Positions 53,610-62,918 of a DNA stretch of 64,000 nt are shown piece by piece. The stretch spans positions 30,323,966 through 30,387,965 of the forward strand of contig OX345636.1 in assembly GCA_947044365.1 (NCBI GenBank). Reading direction: 5' to 3'. A model generated the notes under the pieces. The model was not told the DNA's origin and ran no database searches. It saw only the letters and a list, made by a program, of their open reading frames with translations. The DNA comes from Petrosia ficiformis. Its lineage: Eukaryota; Porifera; Demospongiae; Haplosclerida; Petrosiidae. The translations under genes and the position numbers were made by a program. Each line of letters begins with the position of its first letter. Position 1 is the first letter of the stretch.

Positions 53610-54620
53610 AAGACCATAAAATGGGTCAGCACTGGTACTGGTAAGTCACGTAATTAGTGTAGTTCATGAGCACTTTGAACGTGCCCAGATTGGCGACGAA
53701 TGTGCTTGTATGTTGATGGCTCCAACTGGAGTAGCTGCATTCAATATCGGAGGTCTCAACTTGCCTGTAGAGCATGGTAAAAGAACCGCCTATCGCAAGT
53801 TAGTGAGTGAGAGACTTCACGGTATGAGACGTCTTTGGAAGAGTGTCAGTATGGTCTCATATCAGACACTCAATTTTGTTCACCAGAGATTGACTGAAAT
53901 CAAAGGTACAGATGACACTGAAGTTCTCTTCGGAGATCTCAATGTCATTGCTGTTAGAGACTTCTTTCAACTACCACCTGTTAGAGACAAATTTATATTT
54001 CAGGAAGGTAATGGTTATAATCCTGGTTCTACCCACTTGTGGAGAGATATCTTCACAATGGTGGAGACAGATGGGTGACAACACTTCCTCTCGAGTACTG
54101 GGTAGAATTCGTACTGGACAGCAAACCCCAGATGATATCACTCTGCTCAGGACCCATCTGACTTCTGGTATAGATACTCCAGTGGATATTGAACAGTCTC
54201 CATTCACAGATGCTCTGCGTCTGTTACCTTTGAAAGTCATGGTGGACGAATACAATACTCACTGTCTTTGGCAGTTGGTGCAGGTATCAACTGTGTTCGA
54301 ATTCAAGGGTGAGCATTCAATTTTTGACTCCGATTCTGCTAGACAGAGTTACGGTGTTGTTCAACATGTTGATGTACCAGAAAGACTCACCCCACCCAAT
54401 GACAATGACTGTGCTGGCCTCCCAAGAAGTCTGAAACTGGCTGTTGGTGCACAAGTCATGCTCCAAAGAAACATCCTCTGTGAAGATGGACTAGTAAATG
54501 GAACTCGTGGTATCGTGGTATCGTGGTGGGATTTACTTGGCCTGATGGACAGCAGACACAGCCTCAAAATGTTCTGGTCAAATTCCACGATCCTCACATT
54601 GGTCGTATCAGCCGAGTGAG
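53610..54620 (+). pseudogene. PIF1-like helicase of Helitron type, decayed
   Basis: Reading on plus: STGTGKSR (Walker A, then a stop/frame break at about 53650), DECACMLMAPTGVAAFNIGG (53700), LPVEHGKRTAYRKLVSERLH, MVSYQTLNFVHQRLTEIKG (the preceding D-E box is deleted), LNVIAVRDFFQLPPVRDKFI (G-D-F-x-Q-L-P-P as R-D-F). After a shift: VLGRIRTGQQTPDDITLLR, FTDALRLLPLKVMVDEYN, LPRSLKLAVGAQVMLQRNIL, EDGLVNGTRGIVVSW. These are PIF1/Helitron helicase motifs in order. Walker B is lost and the C-terminus replaced after 54620, so it is inactive. The Helitron replication-initiator part is not seen. Confidence 0.85.
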
Positions 54621-54869
54621 TGTTGAAGATGATGATGCAGAAGCTGTTCCAACTTGGGCTTCAACATGTGAATGTTGGAATACAGTATCACGATGAAACT
54701 AGAATTAGGGCAATGACGTTAACAGCACTAGAGAAGAAAATGTCTTTCCCTCAGCATATTAAACTAAAACATGATGTAGACCAAAAGGTCCAACAACTGA
54801 AAGAACTAGCTTTAAAGTCAGGAAGGTATGGAGATCTAGTTTGTGACTGTGAAGTATGTTTAAAATTAT

Positions 54870-55780
54870 GAGCAAAAACAGTTGAGCATGTCTTAAGGCG
54901 GTTATTATTAGAATGTTTGTACATAGATTTATCAGAGAGCAAACAAGAATTTAGAGACACCACAGGGGGGCAAATGCTAATGGCTTTAGTAAATTTTGTG
55001 CCCTGAAGGCAGGTGTTGACGACTTGGAGGTGTATTTATAATAGTATAAGCAATCTTAATACTGATCACAATTTGCTAATTTGTGTAGCTACTTGTAGTT
55101 TAAAAGTATTTAAGTGCTTTAACATGTAGTTCAGAACCCTCACCACAAGTGTGATTGGGAAACAACTGTGTGTCTGTATACACACCTGAATAGTGATGCA
55201 ATGATATGAGATTTTACCCACATGTTTTTCTTCAGTTATCATTAATGACCACTTAATGTATGTGGGAGCTGAAGTGGCCTAGCCTCTGGGTGTACTTATG
55301 ATATTGGTATGGGGCTAAGTGTTAGCTGTTGATATTGCTATTCACACACTTGTAAGGATAATCTCACCTTGGGTTTGTAGAAGATGAATGGTGGTGGACT
55401 TTAGTGTAGAAAATTTATTCATTCACCACATTAATAAATTTTGAGGATTAACCATATGGTGGATGTCAATGGTTGCATTTTTGAAGCCCTTTGATATTTT
55501 TCAACCACATTTCTAGTTTTCTACACAAGACAGTCTACTAAATGTGCTTTAAGCTTGTGCAAAAAATCCAAAGTTATAAGCAATTGAACTGACAAAGACG
55601 ATAAGGTGGAACAATTAGAGCCTGCAAGCACATCACATAAGGTGGTGTACACAACTGGAAAGAACAGGTTCAAGTACACCAATGTGTAATGGGAGGACTT
55701 TTGGGCATGTTGATCCCCTCCTGTAAGGCTTGATTTACATGTGGTGTATATCAGGCAGGTCAAGACATGCCAAGACATTA
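54870..55780. other. No gene seen
   Basis: A short reading with MTLTALEKKMSFPQHIKLKH ends at 54871 and has no recognised domain. The following 900 bases show no conserved reading or repeat. Confidence 0.35.
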
Positions 55781-55782
55781 GA

Positions 55783-55862
55783 AAAATGCGTGTTCGAGCG
55801 CTCGAGCACATACACACGCGCTCACGTGCGCGTACGCTCGAGCCTGTATATAAGACTTTGCG
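55783..55862 (+). promoter_or_regulatory. CpG-rich block with TATA box upstream of a Tc1 transposase
   Basis: In otherwise AT-rich DNA, about 80 bases are full of CG and alternating purine-pyrimidine steps (CGAGCGCTCGAGCACATACA, GCGCGTACGCTCGAGCC). They end with TGTATATAAGA, a good TATA box 75 bases before the transposase ATG at 55929. A second such CG-rich block lies at 59850-59995 upstream of the BEN gene. Confidence 0.5.
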
Positions 55863-55928
55863 ACGATCTTTATAATGTATGCGTATATTCTACTTCTCTA
55901 CCACTGTTTTTCTCTGCTACTGTTTAAT

Positions 55929-56859
55929 ATGCCAAGAGTATCATTAGAGACAAGAAGGAGGATTGTTGCCATCAGCAAGTCTGGATACTCTGTCCAGGAT
56001 ATACAAAATCACCTTGCCAAGGAGAACATATATACAAGCAAAGTCTCCATCTTTGTAAATACCAACATCATGGAATAATAACAGATTTTTTTAGACGTTC
56101 TCACGCTCCAAAGCTCAGTTCAGAGCAGTTAAAGTTCATTGATGATAGCATGGTAAGGAATGATGAAATTACAGGTAGACAAATGCGTGAACTCCTACGT
56201 GAGAAGTGGCCGAGTTTGGAGGTATCGATAAGCACTGTCAAAAGAGAAAGACAAAACATTGGATGGGTGTCAACAAGACCAAAGTATTGTCAACTTGTCA
56301 GGGAGATCAACATGGAAAAGCGATTTAGTTGGTGTAAGGAGCAGATTTCAGTAAAGGAAATATTTTACAATGTTATTTTCACAGACGAATGCTCTGTGCA
56401 ACTGGATAATCACGGCAGACTCTGTTTTCAAAGTCCATGTGTGGGGAGGGATTAGCAAAAAAGGAGCTACGTCAATTGTCATTTTCACAGATACACTAAC
56501 TGCTATGCGATACAATATTAGACCAGAGTTTAAAGCCATTCATAGAAAAATGTTTCCCAGACAAAAATTATCGATTCCAACAAGATAACGATCCTAAACA
56601 CTGTAAAAATTACTTTCTTGAAAATAATATCAACTGGTGGCGAACACCTCCAGAGAGCCCTGATCTAAATCCCATCGAGAATGTGTGGGGATCCCCTAAA
56701 GTACTTTCTACGTCATTCACACAAACCAAAAAATCTGGACTCCCTGATTGCTGGTATTCTCCTGTTTTGGAACCTGAGGTTTGAAGCAAATATATATCAC
56801 ACTTAAACAAAGTAATGCCCAAAGTAGTTGAAGTGAATGGTGCTGCCTTTGGATATTAG
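55929..56859 (+). pseudogene. Tc1-type transposase, copy 1 (broken)
   Basis: The N-terminal helix-turn-helix is MPRVSLETRRRIVAISKSGY then SVQDIQNHLAKENIYTSKVS. Then come DEITGRQMRELLREKWPSLE, IGWVSTRPKYCQLVREINME and VIFTDECSVQLDNHGRLCF (first Asp). After a deletion and shift: KVHVWGGISKKGATSIVIF, then FQQDNDPKHCKNYF (second Asp) and SPDLNPIENVWG (Glu). Spacing from the second Asp to the Glu is 30, against 34 in copy 2, because four residues are missing. Several frame changes are present. The last codon is followed by TAG at 56857. It is inactive, but the sequence is close to copy 2 (60897-61573). Confidence 0.88.
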
Positions 56860-57086
56860 TAATTCACTTTTTTTTTCCTTTTAAATGGCTTTTTTAAAAC
56901 CCACCAATTTTCAAAAGAGATCACCTTATTATTATTACTTTATATTACATGTAAATTTACCTACATGTTCATTTCAGCTTCTGTATACCTATGTACAATA
57001 TAACAATACATTTTAGGTATGGGCAAGCTGTAGACTAAGCTTCTGTCTAACTGCATGTTTTATATATCATACGTGTCAGTAGAAAC

Positions 57087-57439
57087 TAGTGTTGTTTTAG
57101 TTTTATTTTTGAGATGCTGTTTTAGTTATAGTTAACTAATAGATTTCATAGTGCTGTTTCAGTTAACTAAATTATAAATGCAAATACTAATATGTCAGTT
57201 TGAAATTTGACCTACAGTACAATGAAGAATTATACTAAAATTAAAAACGCACATCCGCTTCTCAGTGTAATTATAAGTACATTACCAAAAATCCATTGCA
57301 AGTACATTTAGTTAACCAAAACATGCATTGCTAGTATATTAGTTAGTTCTATAACTAAAAGGCCATCAATAATTTATTTCGGTTATAGTTAAAAACTAAA
57401 ATGGAAAAAGGTTGTATTAGTTAAACTAAACCAACACTA
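57087..57439. mobile_element. hAT-like MITE with perfect 8-bp target duplication
   Basis: It starts TAGTGTTGTTTTAGTTTTA and ends AAACTAAACCAACACTA, with GTAGAAAC on both sides (57079-57086 and 57440-57447). It is 353 bp with GTTAACTAA-rich subterminal parts and no gene. The ends match the larger element at 15182-16293, which defines a family in this window. Confidence 0.88.
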
Positions 57440-57712
57440 GTAGAAACACTAAAGCACTTATATTCATGGCTACATAGCATTGAGTTCTATGAAATGTAAA
57501 ACACAATAGTTAGACAGTTAGAGGCTCCATTCTCTTATGGGTTCCTGGTAACACTATATGATAATCTTTCAATGCAAATTTAGGCTATTGCTTAATTTTA
57601 TGGGTTGGTGATTAGCTCTATTCTTTTTTTGCTCTCTAAAAATATTACTACTAAACATCGAAGTGAGTAGTTTAATAAATAATATAAGTATAATAATTAT
57701 ATAATAATTTCT

Positions 57713-58100
57713 GGATTTATTTTCTATTAAGTCGTCTACACGCCTCATCGATAGCTCTTCTACAGGAGGCCCAGGCTTTTTTATTGTCTCGCTCTCTTGT
57801 AGAGGAAACAGTTGGAAGGCAGTTTTCTCCACAAACTGCATCTTGTTGGGATCCAGCTGGTGTTTTCCCAAAACGTCCTTTACGTTAGAAGTTTTCATTT
57901 CTTTGTGGATTTATTTTCTATTAAGTCGTCTACACGCCTCATCGATAGCTCTTCTACAGGAGGCCCAGGCTTTTTTATTGTCTCGCTCTCTTGTAGAGGA
58001 AACAGTTGGAAGGCAGTTTTCTCCACAAACTGCATCTTGTTGGGATCCAGCTGGTGTTTTCCCAAAACGCCCTTTACGTTAGAAGTTTTCATTTCTTCGT
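57713..58100. repeat. Tandem duplication (194 bp) of the last BEN exon end
   Basis: The 194 bases from GGATTTATTTTCTATTAAGT recur with an offset of 194; one difference (CGTCC/CGCCC) was seen. The copy nearer the gene forms the actual C-terminus. The outer copy (57713-57906) is not in frame behind the stop and is non-functional. Confidence 0.88.
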
Positions 58101-59777
58101 GTGTGAAGAGCTCTCTAACAAGATTCGCACACAGATTCTTTCTGGAACAACTTGTATTGCGTATTTGAAAGATATTGATAGTGTTGAAATCTGTGCTGCT
58201 GTTGTCTATAGTGGACAAGTCCAAATCCATAAGAAGTTCCATGTCATTTGGTGAGTAATTTAAATCATATGACGCTGATGGTAGTGGAGTTGTTTGTGTG
58301 TTTGGAACTGGTGGTTGAGACGGTAGTAGAGTTGATTGTGAGTTTGGTTGTGATGGCAGTTGAATGGTTGGATTTGGTGGAATGAATGGTTGTAAAGGTA
58401 ATGGTAGTGGACCTAGTGGTGATGGTATTGATTGTATTAACTGTGATTGTAGTTGATGGTTATATATGTCTAATATTATATTCTCCAATGTGTCAAGCTT
58501 GGACAAAATTTTTTCCGAGCATTTGCAAGTACATGTAGGTTCCTGTAGTATAATAAACAATAAATGTGATATGAAATGTTACATGATTACATTGTACGTA
58601 CATGTACTGTATGTTTTTTCTTATAGTTCTCACATTACTTACATTGGGGATAAAATGCTTGATGCTTCCTTCCAGAGGAGTTGGAACATCACCACTCTGT
58701 GGAAATATAAACTATACACAAATTTACTAAGTTTTACTTACAAAACTAATTACTGTGTCTGCAAAACTAATTTCTGTTTCCAGCTCATTTACAATTGTAA
58801 TTATATAAAGTACTGTGTATTGTAGTTGAATCACTAAAAATGTTAACACATTAAAATTGAAGCCAGAAACAAATTAGCACATATAATTGATTTACACATC
58901 CATTATTATTCTCACTTTATTAGTTGACAAGTTACATGTAGATTTGGAGTCGAATAAGCCTATAATACAGAATTGTATGTACAATCTTGTTTAATGATAA
59001 AATCAATAAGTACTCACTTTAATAGATGTTGATTCTTCTGATTCTAAAGAAGCCTATATAAATGTTCAATATTGATTGCTAAAGTATAATTATATTACTT
59101 ACATTGGTTGTAACTGGTGATCCTATGCATATAATTCTAAAGTCTTCCTGTTGGAGAATGCATAAACATTAATTAATATCTAAAGTGCTATTGTGTATAA
59201 TAATACATCATAATTATACTGCTAGACACTTACTTTTTTGGTTTTTTTAACTTTTTTTGTAGGTTTGTTAGTTTCACTCTGTGCCTGTGGTTGAAGCAGA
59301 TTCTATGATGTTATTGGTAAAATAGATTTACTTACCTTTCTTTTGTTTGTTTTTGCTTTTGATAATTTTTTTTCCTCTTGTACTGGTGTTTTCTTGTCAC
59401 CTTTATAAGAACATAACACAATATCAATAAGAGTATGATTATATTATGAATATATACAATGTTATATACTTACCTATTCCAACTTCTAATAAATTTTTTT
59501 CTTTTTGTACTACTGTTTTCTTGTCACCTTTATAAGAACATATATACCACAATATCAATACAGTATGATTATATGAATATATACAATGTTATACAATGGA
59601 CTTACCTATTCCAACAATTTTTGCTTCGAGATGTGACGAACCATATTTCACTAATTTTTGTTCATTCAGTTTAAGATTGTTTTTATCTACAAATTTACTA
59701 TCATCAATGACATTGTCCATTTGAAATTGGACTAAATATAAATCTTTAGTTTCCTTTAGTGCAGTTCTGTAAGTCAT
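57895..59777 (-). CDS. BEN-domain protein 1, complete eight-exon gene
   Basis: ATG at 59777. Exons: 59606-59777, 59474-59527, 59336-59400, 59234-59284, 59103-59147, 59018-59053, 58643-58696 and 57895-58542, all GT-AG with matching phases, 374 residues. The N-terminal exon reads TKDLYLVQFQMDNVIDDSKF then LVKYGSSHLEAKIVG. The middle exons are short and Lys/Glu-rich (KKVKKTKK, EEKKLSKAKTNKRK). The last exon has a Pro/Gln/Ser-rich linker and the BEN domain (SCSRKNLCANLVRELFTHEE, MKTSNVKGVLGKHQLDPNKM, FVEKTAFQLFPLQESET). BEN domains bind DNA or protein in chromatin repression. Exons 2 and 3 arose by a local tandem duplication. A paralog lies at 62919-64000. A CpG-rich block precedes it. Probably an expressed host gene. 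Confidence 0.75.
59401..59605 (-). repeat. Tandem duplication of a small exon with its intron
   Basis: The block TGTCACCTTTATAAGAACAT to ATATACAATGTTATA, with the following CTTACCTATTCCAAC, occurs twice about 120 bases apart. Each copy holds a splice acceptor and donor, so the BEN gene gained an exon encoding DKK-T-x-V-Q-x-E-K. Confidence 0.75.
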
Positions 59778-59849
59778 TCTGAATTTCTAAATCCTGATTA
59801 TGACTATAGTTATTGCAGCTGGTACATTTGCAGCTGCACAAGAGTGTCT

Positions 59850-59995
59850 TTGTGTGCGTGGGTGAGTTTGAGTGCGCGCGTGTGCGTGCAAGCGAGTGGG
59901 TGTGCATGCGCGTACGAGTACAGCTCGAGCACTGTGTGTATTATTCGAGTCGCTCGCGAGTCGACCTAGCGCGCGTGTTAACTTGCGTCTGAGCG
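59850..59995 (-). promoter_or_regulatory. CpG-rich block upstream of the BEN gene
   Basis: About 150 bases (GTGCGCGCGTGTGCGTGCAA, GCTCGCGAGTCGACCTAGCG) are strongly CG- and GT-rich in AT-rich surroundings, 80-220 bases upstream of the BEN ATG. It is a likely promoter/CpG island. The alternating GT/GC run could also adopt Z-DNA. Confidence 0.5.
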
Positions 59996-60047
59996 ATACT
60001 GTAATATAATATAGGTAATCGGAATTTGGAACTATTCCATACCGAAA

Positions 60048-60697
60048 CAGTGTTCTGCCCAGGATATTTAGAGTGGTGGTTGGATTCTACATTGCATTTA
60101 GTGCTGTTTATCCAGTATATACTTAATTCTGTCTCGGTAGTCTATATTAGGCTTGCGGAAATTATTCCAGGAATAATTTAGGAATAATAGGCAACTGAAA
60201 GAATGAATGAATATTCTGAGAATAATGGGCTACGGGCGTATTGAAAAGTCACGTGCCCAACTTACCTCGTGTAATCATGTTGTTATGGCTGCCAATACTT
60301 CTACAAGCAGTAGTGTTGTTAGTTCTAGCGAATCAAGCAGTAACAGTGAATTATGTGAGACTACTCATGCTCCAATATAACAGATCGACTTAGTTTAATT
60401 GGAACTCTATTGTAGTATTAAATGTTCAGTATTGTATATACCATTGAAATTAATATTTTTTGACAGATATTTAAGAATAATTCATGAATAGTAGGTGATG
60501 TGAATGAGAAAAACGGGTAACCCTGAAGGGAAAAAAAGAATAGAATAATGGGCAACTATTTGGGAATAATTTCCTCAAGCCTAGTCTATATACATGTATG
60601 TATTACCTGAGAAGTGGTTAATTTATTTAAGAGGTGGTTAATTCATCTGAATGGTGGTTATTCCCAACCAGTGCCAACCAGTGTGGGCAGAACACTG
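60048..60697. mobile_element. MITE with CAGTGTTCTGCCCA ends, host of a nested hAT MITE
   Basis: CAGTGTTCTGCCCA at the left is exactly mirrored by TGGGCAGAACACTG at the right (14 bp). GGTGGTT motifs lie inside both ends. Subtracting the nested element leaves about 210 bp. No clear target duplication is seen. No gene is present. Confidence 0.75.
60148..60583. mobile_element. hAT MITE with perfect 8-bp target duplication, nested
   Basis: It starts TAGGCTTGCGGAAATTATTCC-like and ends GGAATAATTTCCTCAAGCCTA (21 bp inverted, one mismatch), with GTCTATAT duplicated on both sides (60140-60147 and 60584-60591). An ATG at about 60290 opens a short Ser/Thr-rich reading (MAANTSTSSSVVSSSESSS) that may be the start of the former transposase. 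436 bp. Confidence 0.87.
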
Positions 60698-60896
60698 CTG
60701 AAACAAAATTATACAGAAACAGAAAAAAACAATAAATGTACCTATGGCTGTTTGCAAGTAATCCACAACAGGTTGTTTTCCATTACTTCTAGCCTTTCAT
60801 CATCCATACAGTTACTACAGGCAACCATCTATGATATGCAGCACAATATCCTCACTGAACAGATTTAGATGTGTCAATAAGTACTATAAAATGAGC

Positions 60897-61573
60897 AAGA
60901 CAAAATATAGGGTGGGTGTCAACAAGACCGAAGTACTGTCAACTTGTCAGAGCCGTAAATATGGAAAAGAGACTAAGTTGGTGCAAACAGCAAATTTCAG
61001 CAAAAGAAACATTTGATAATGTAGTTTTTAGATGAATGCTCAGTACAACTGGAGAACCATGGCAGGCTCTGCTTTCGAAAGAAAAATGAGCCTAGGAAGT
61101 TGAAACCAAAACCAAAGCATCCCATCAAAGTCCATGTGTGGGGAGGGATTAGCAGAAAAGGAGCTACATCAATTGTCATTTTCACTGGAACACTGCGCTA
61201 CTGCACAATACTAGATAGCAGTTTAAAACCATTTATTGAGAGAACATTTACTGACAAAAACTATCGATTTCAACAGGATAATGATCCGAAACATGCCAGC
61301 AATTATTCAAAAACTTACTTTGCTGAAAACTCTATCAACTGGTGGCAAACACCTCCGGAGAGCCCTGATCTTAACCCAATCGAAAATGTGTGGGGTTCCC
61401 TGAAGTACTTTTTACGTCACTCATATAAACCAAGAAATCAGGACTCATTGATTGCTGGTATTCTTCTGTTTTGGAAGACATTAACACCTGATGTTTGCAG
61501 CAAGTATATATCACACTTATATAAAGTAATGGCGAAAGTAGTTGAGGTTAATGGTGCTGCTTCTGGATATTAG
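60897..61573 (+). pseudogene. Tc1-type transposase, copy 2 (front missing)
   Basis: The homology starts at IGWVSTRPKYCQLVRAVNME (with frame changes) and LDECSVQLENHGRLCFRKKN. From 61100 it is open to the end: HPIKVHVWGGISRKGATSIV, then FQQDNDPKHASNYS (Asp), SPDLNPIENVWGSLKYFLRH (Glu), closing KVVEVNGAASGY and TAG at 61571. Asp-to-Glu spacing is 34 (D34E), the Tc1 value. The N-terminal DNA-binding region and the sequence around the first Asp are lost or shifted. The C-terminal 157 codons are undamaged, so this copy is younger or better kept than copy 1. Confidence 0.88.
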
Positions 61574-61659
61574 AAATCTTCCGGTTTTGTTTTTGTTTTT
61601 TTTTGAACGGTTTTTTTAAAGCCACCAATTTACAGAAGAGATCACCCTCTTATTATTTG

Positions 61660-62273
61660 TTAAGGTTGTAGTCTTTTCTGTGGGCGGATGCTACTCCAAT
61701 CAGTTTCTAGTCTTGCAAGCTTCTTGCTGCATACAATCTGGTTCCATTCTGTATTTTTTGGAAGCCACACCCACCCGGGGGTATAATTATTGGGCCTAAA
61801 TGTTTTCACTGATAGTTTATTTTCAGAAACAAAGCTAAACACGGCCCACGGGTGGTGGAGGGGGCGGTGGGTGGTAAACAATGGCGGGGTAACTGTAGTT
61901 GCTCTCGGAGAAAGATCGGAGTTTGGTAGTGTCTAGAAAGGTAAATTTTATGGTTTCAGTGAAAAGCTACAGAATTCAGCTTTCTTCAGCCTCTTGTAAC
62001 TTTAAAAGTAAAATGAATTTGCAGAAAACGGCTTCGTAACTTTTCTGAAAATACATTGTACTTGGTGCACGCCATGTATGGTGGGCGTGGCTTTTGTGGT
62101 TTTGTACTTATGTTAATTGGAAAAATGGCAATTTTAACAATATTTCTTCAATTACAGGACAATATAAAGCTGATCGGAAGATTTGAAGGTTGCTATTACA
62201 CCAGGTTAGTCATATTATATAATATTCTAAACTGATTGGAGTCGCATCCGCCCACTCCCTAGTACCACCTTAA
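61660..62273. mobile_element. TTAA-flanked MITE, full copy
   Basis: Both ends sit on TTAA (61660-61663 and 62270-62273). The left reads AAGGTTGTAGTC then GTGGGCGGATGCTACTCCAA, and the right, reverse-complemented, reads AAGGTGGTACTAGGGAGT then GGGCGGATGCGACTCCAATC, an imperfect terminal repeat of about 45 bp. TTAA targeting is typical of piggyBac-like elements, but the end sequence does not start CCC, so the class is open. Related pieces lie at 39999-40058 and 42280-42679. Confidence 0.78.
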
Positions 62274-62574
62274 TACTATACATGTAGTTCATAAAGTGTA
62301 AAGTAATAATAACTGTAATAGAAATTAAATTTTCACACACATAAATAAAACATAAATTGAAAGAAAATAAAGATGTAAACTGAAAGGCAGATGTTTTACA
62401 TTATCTTTTAAAATTGTTCATAAAGATAGTATATAGTGTGTTTTACTACAGGTAAAACTGTACTTCTTCTGACTAGCTGACTAGTGAAATAGATATATTC
62501 TATCACACATTCCACCTTGGATTTACCAATGTAATGAGACATTTAAGACATCATCTCTCTCTAAGTAAAAAAAA

Positions 62575-62665
62575 ACTATGAAAAGGCGAGATGAAGTCTT
62601 CAAACGTGAAGAGAGTTTTGGAACTGAACGGCCAGAAAATTAGTTTTGTTGAGAAAACAGCTTAA
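62575..62665 (+). pseudogene. BEN-domain fragment on the opposite strand
   Basis: From about 62588 the plus strand reads GEMKSSNVKRVLELNGQKIS then FVEKTA and a stop at 62664-62666. This matches the centre of the BEN domains at 57895-58542 and 62919-63539 (M-K-T-S-N-V-K-G-V, F-V-E-K-T-A-F-Q). It is a short inverted remnant of a third paralog. Confidence 0.7.
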
Positions 62666-62918
62666 CAGAAGTCCCTACTTGAGTTACTTAATAATCAAGC
62701 TGATTAATAATAAGTTTGATTGACTCTTCACAATAGAAGTTGGTACCAGTTAGAAATAGCTGAATTTCCCTTTTTACTCTCCAACAACACTTTCATTATA
62801 GCAGTAAAATAATAATAATAATAATAGTATAATATACAGTACACTACAATAGTAATTATCTAAAATTATATAAGGCCTAGCCACGTGGCGATATGAGCAT
62901 GCTCAGATCACCACGTGG

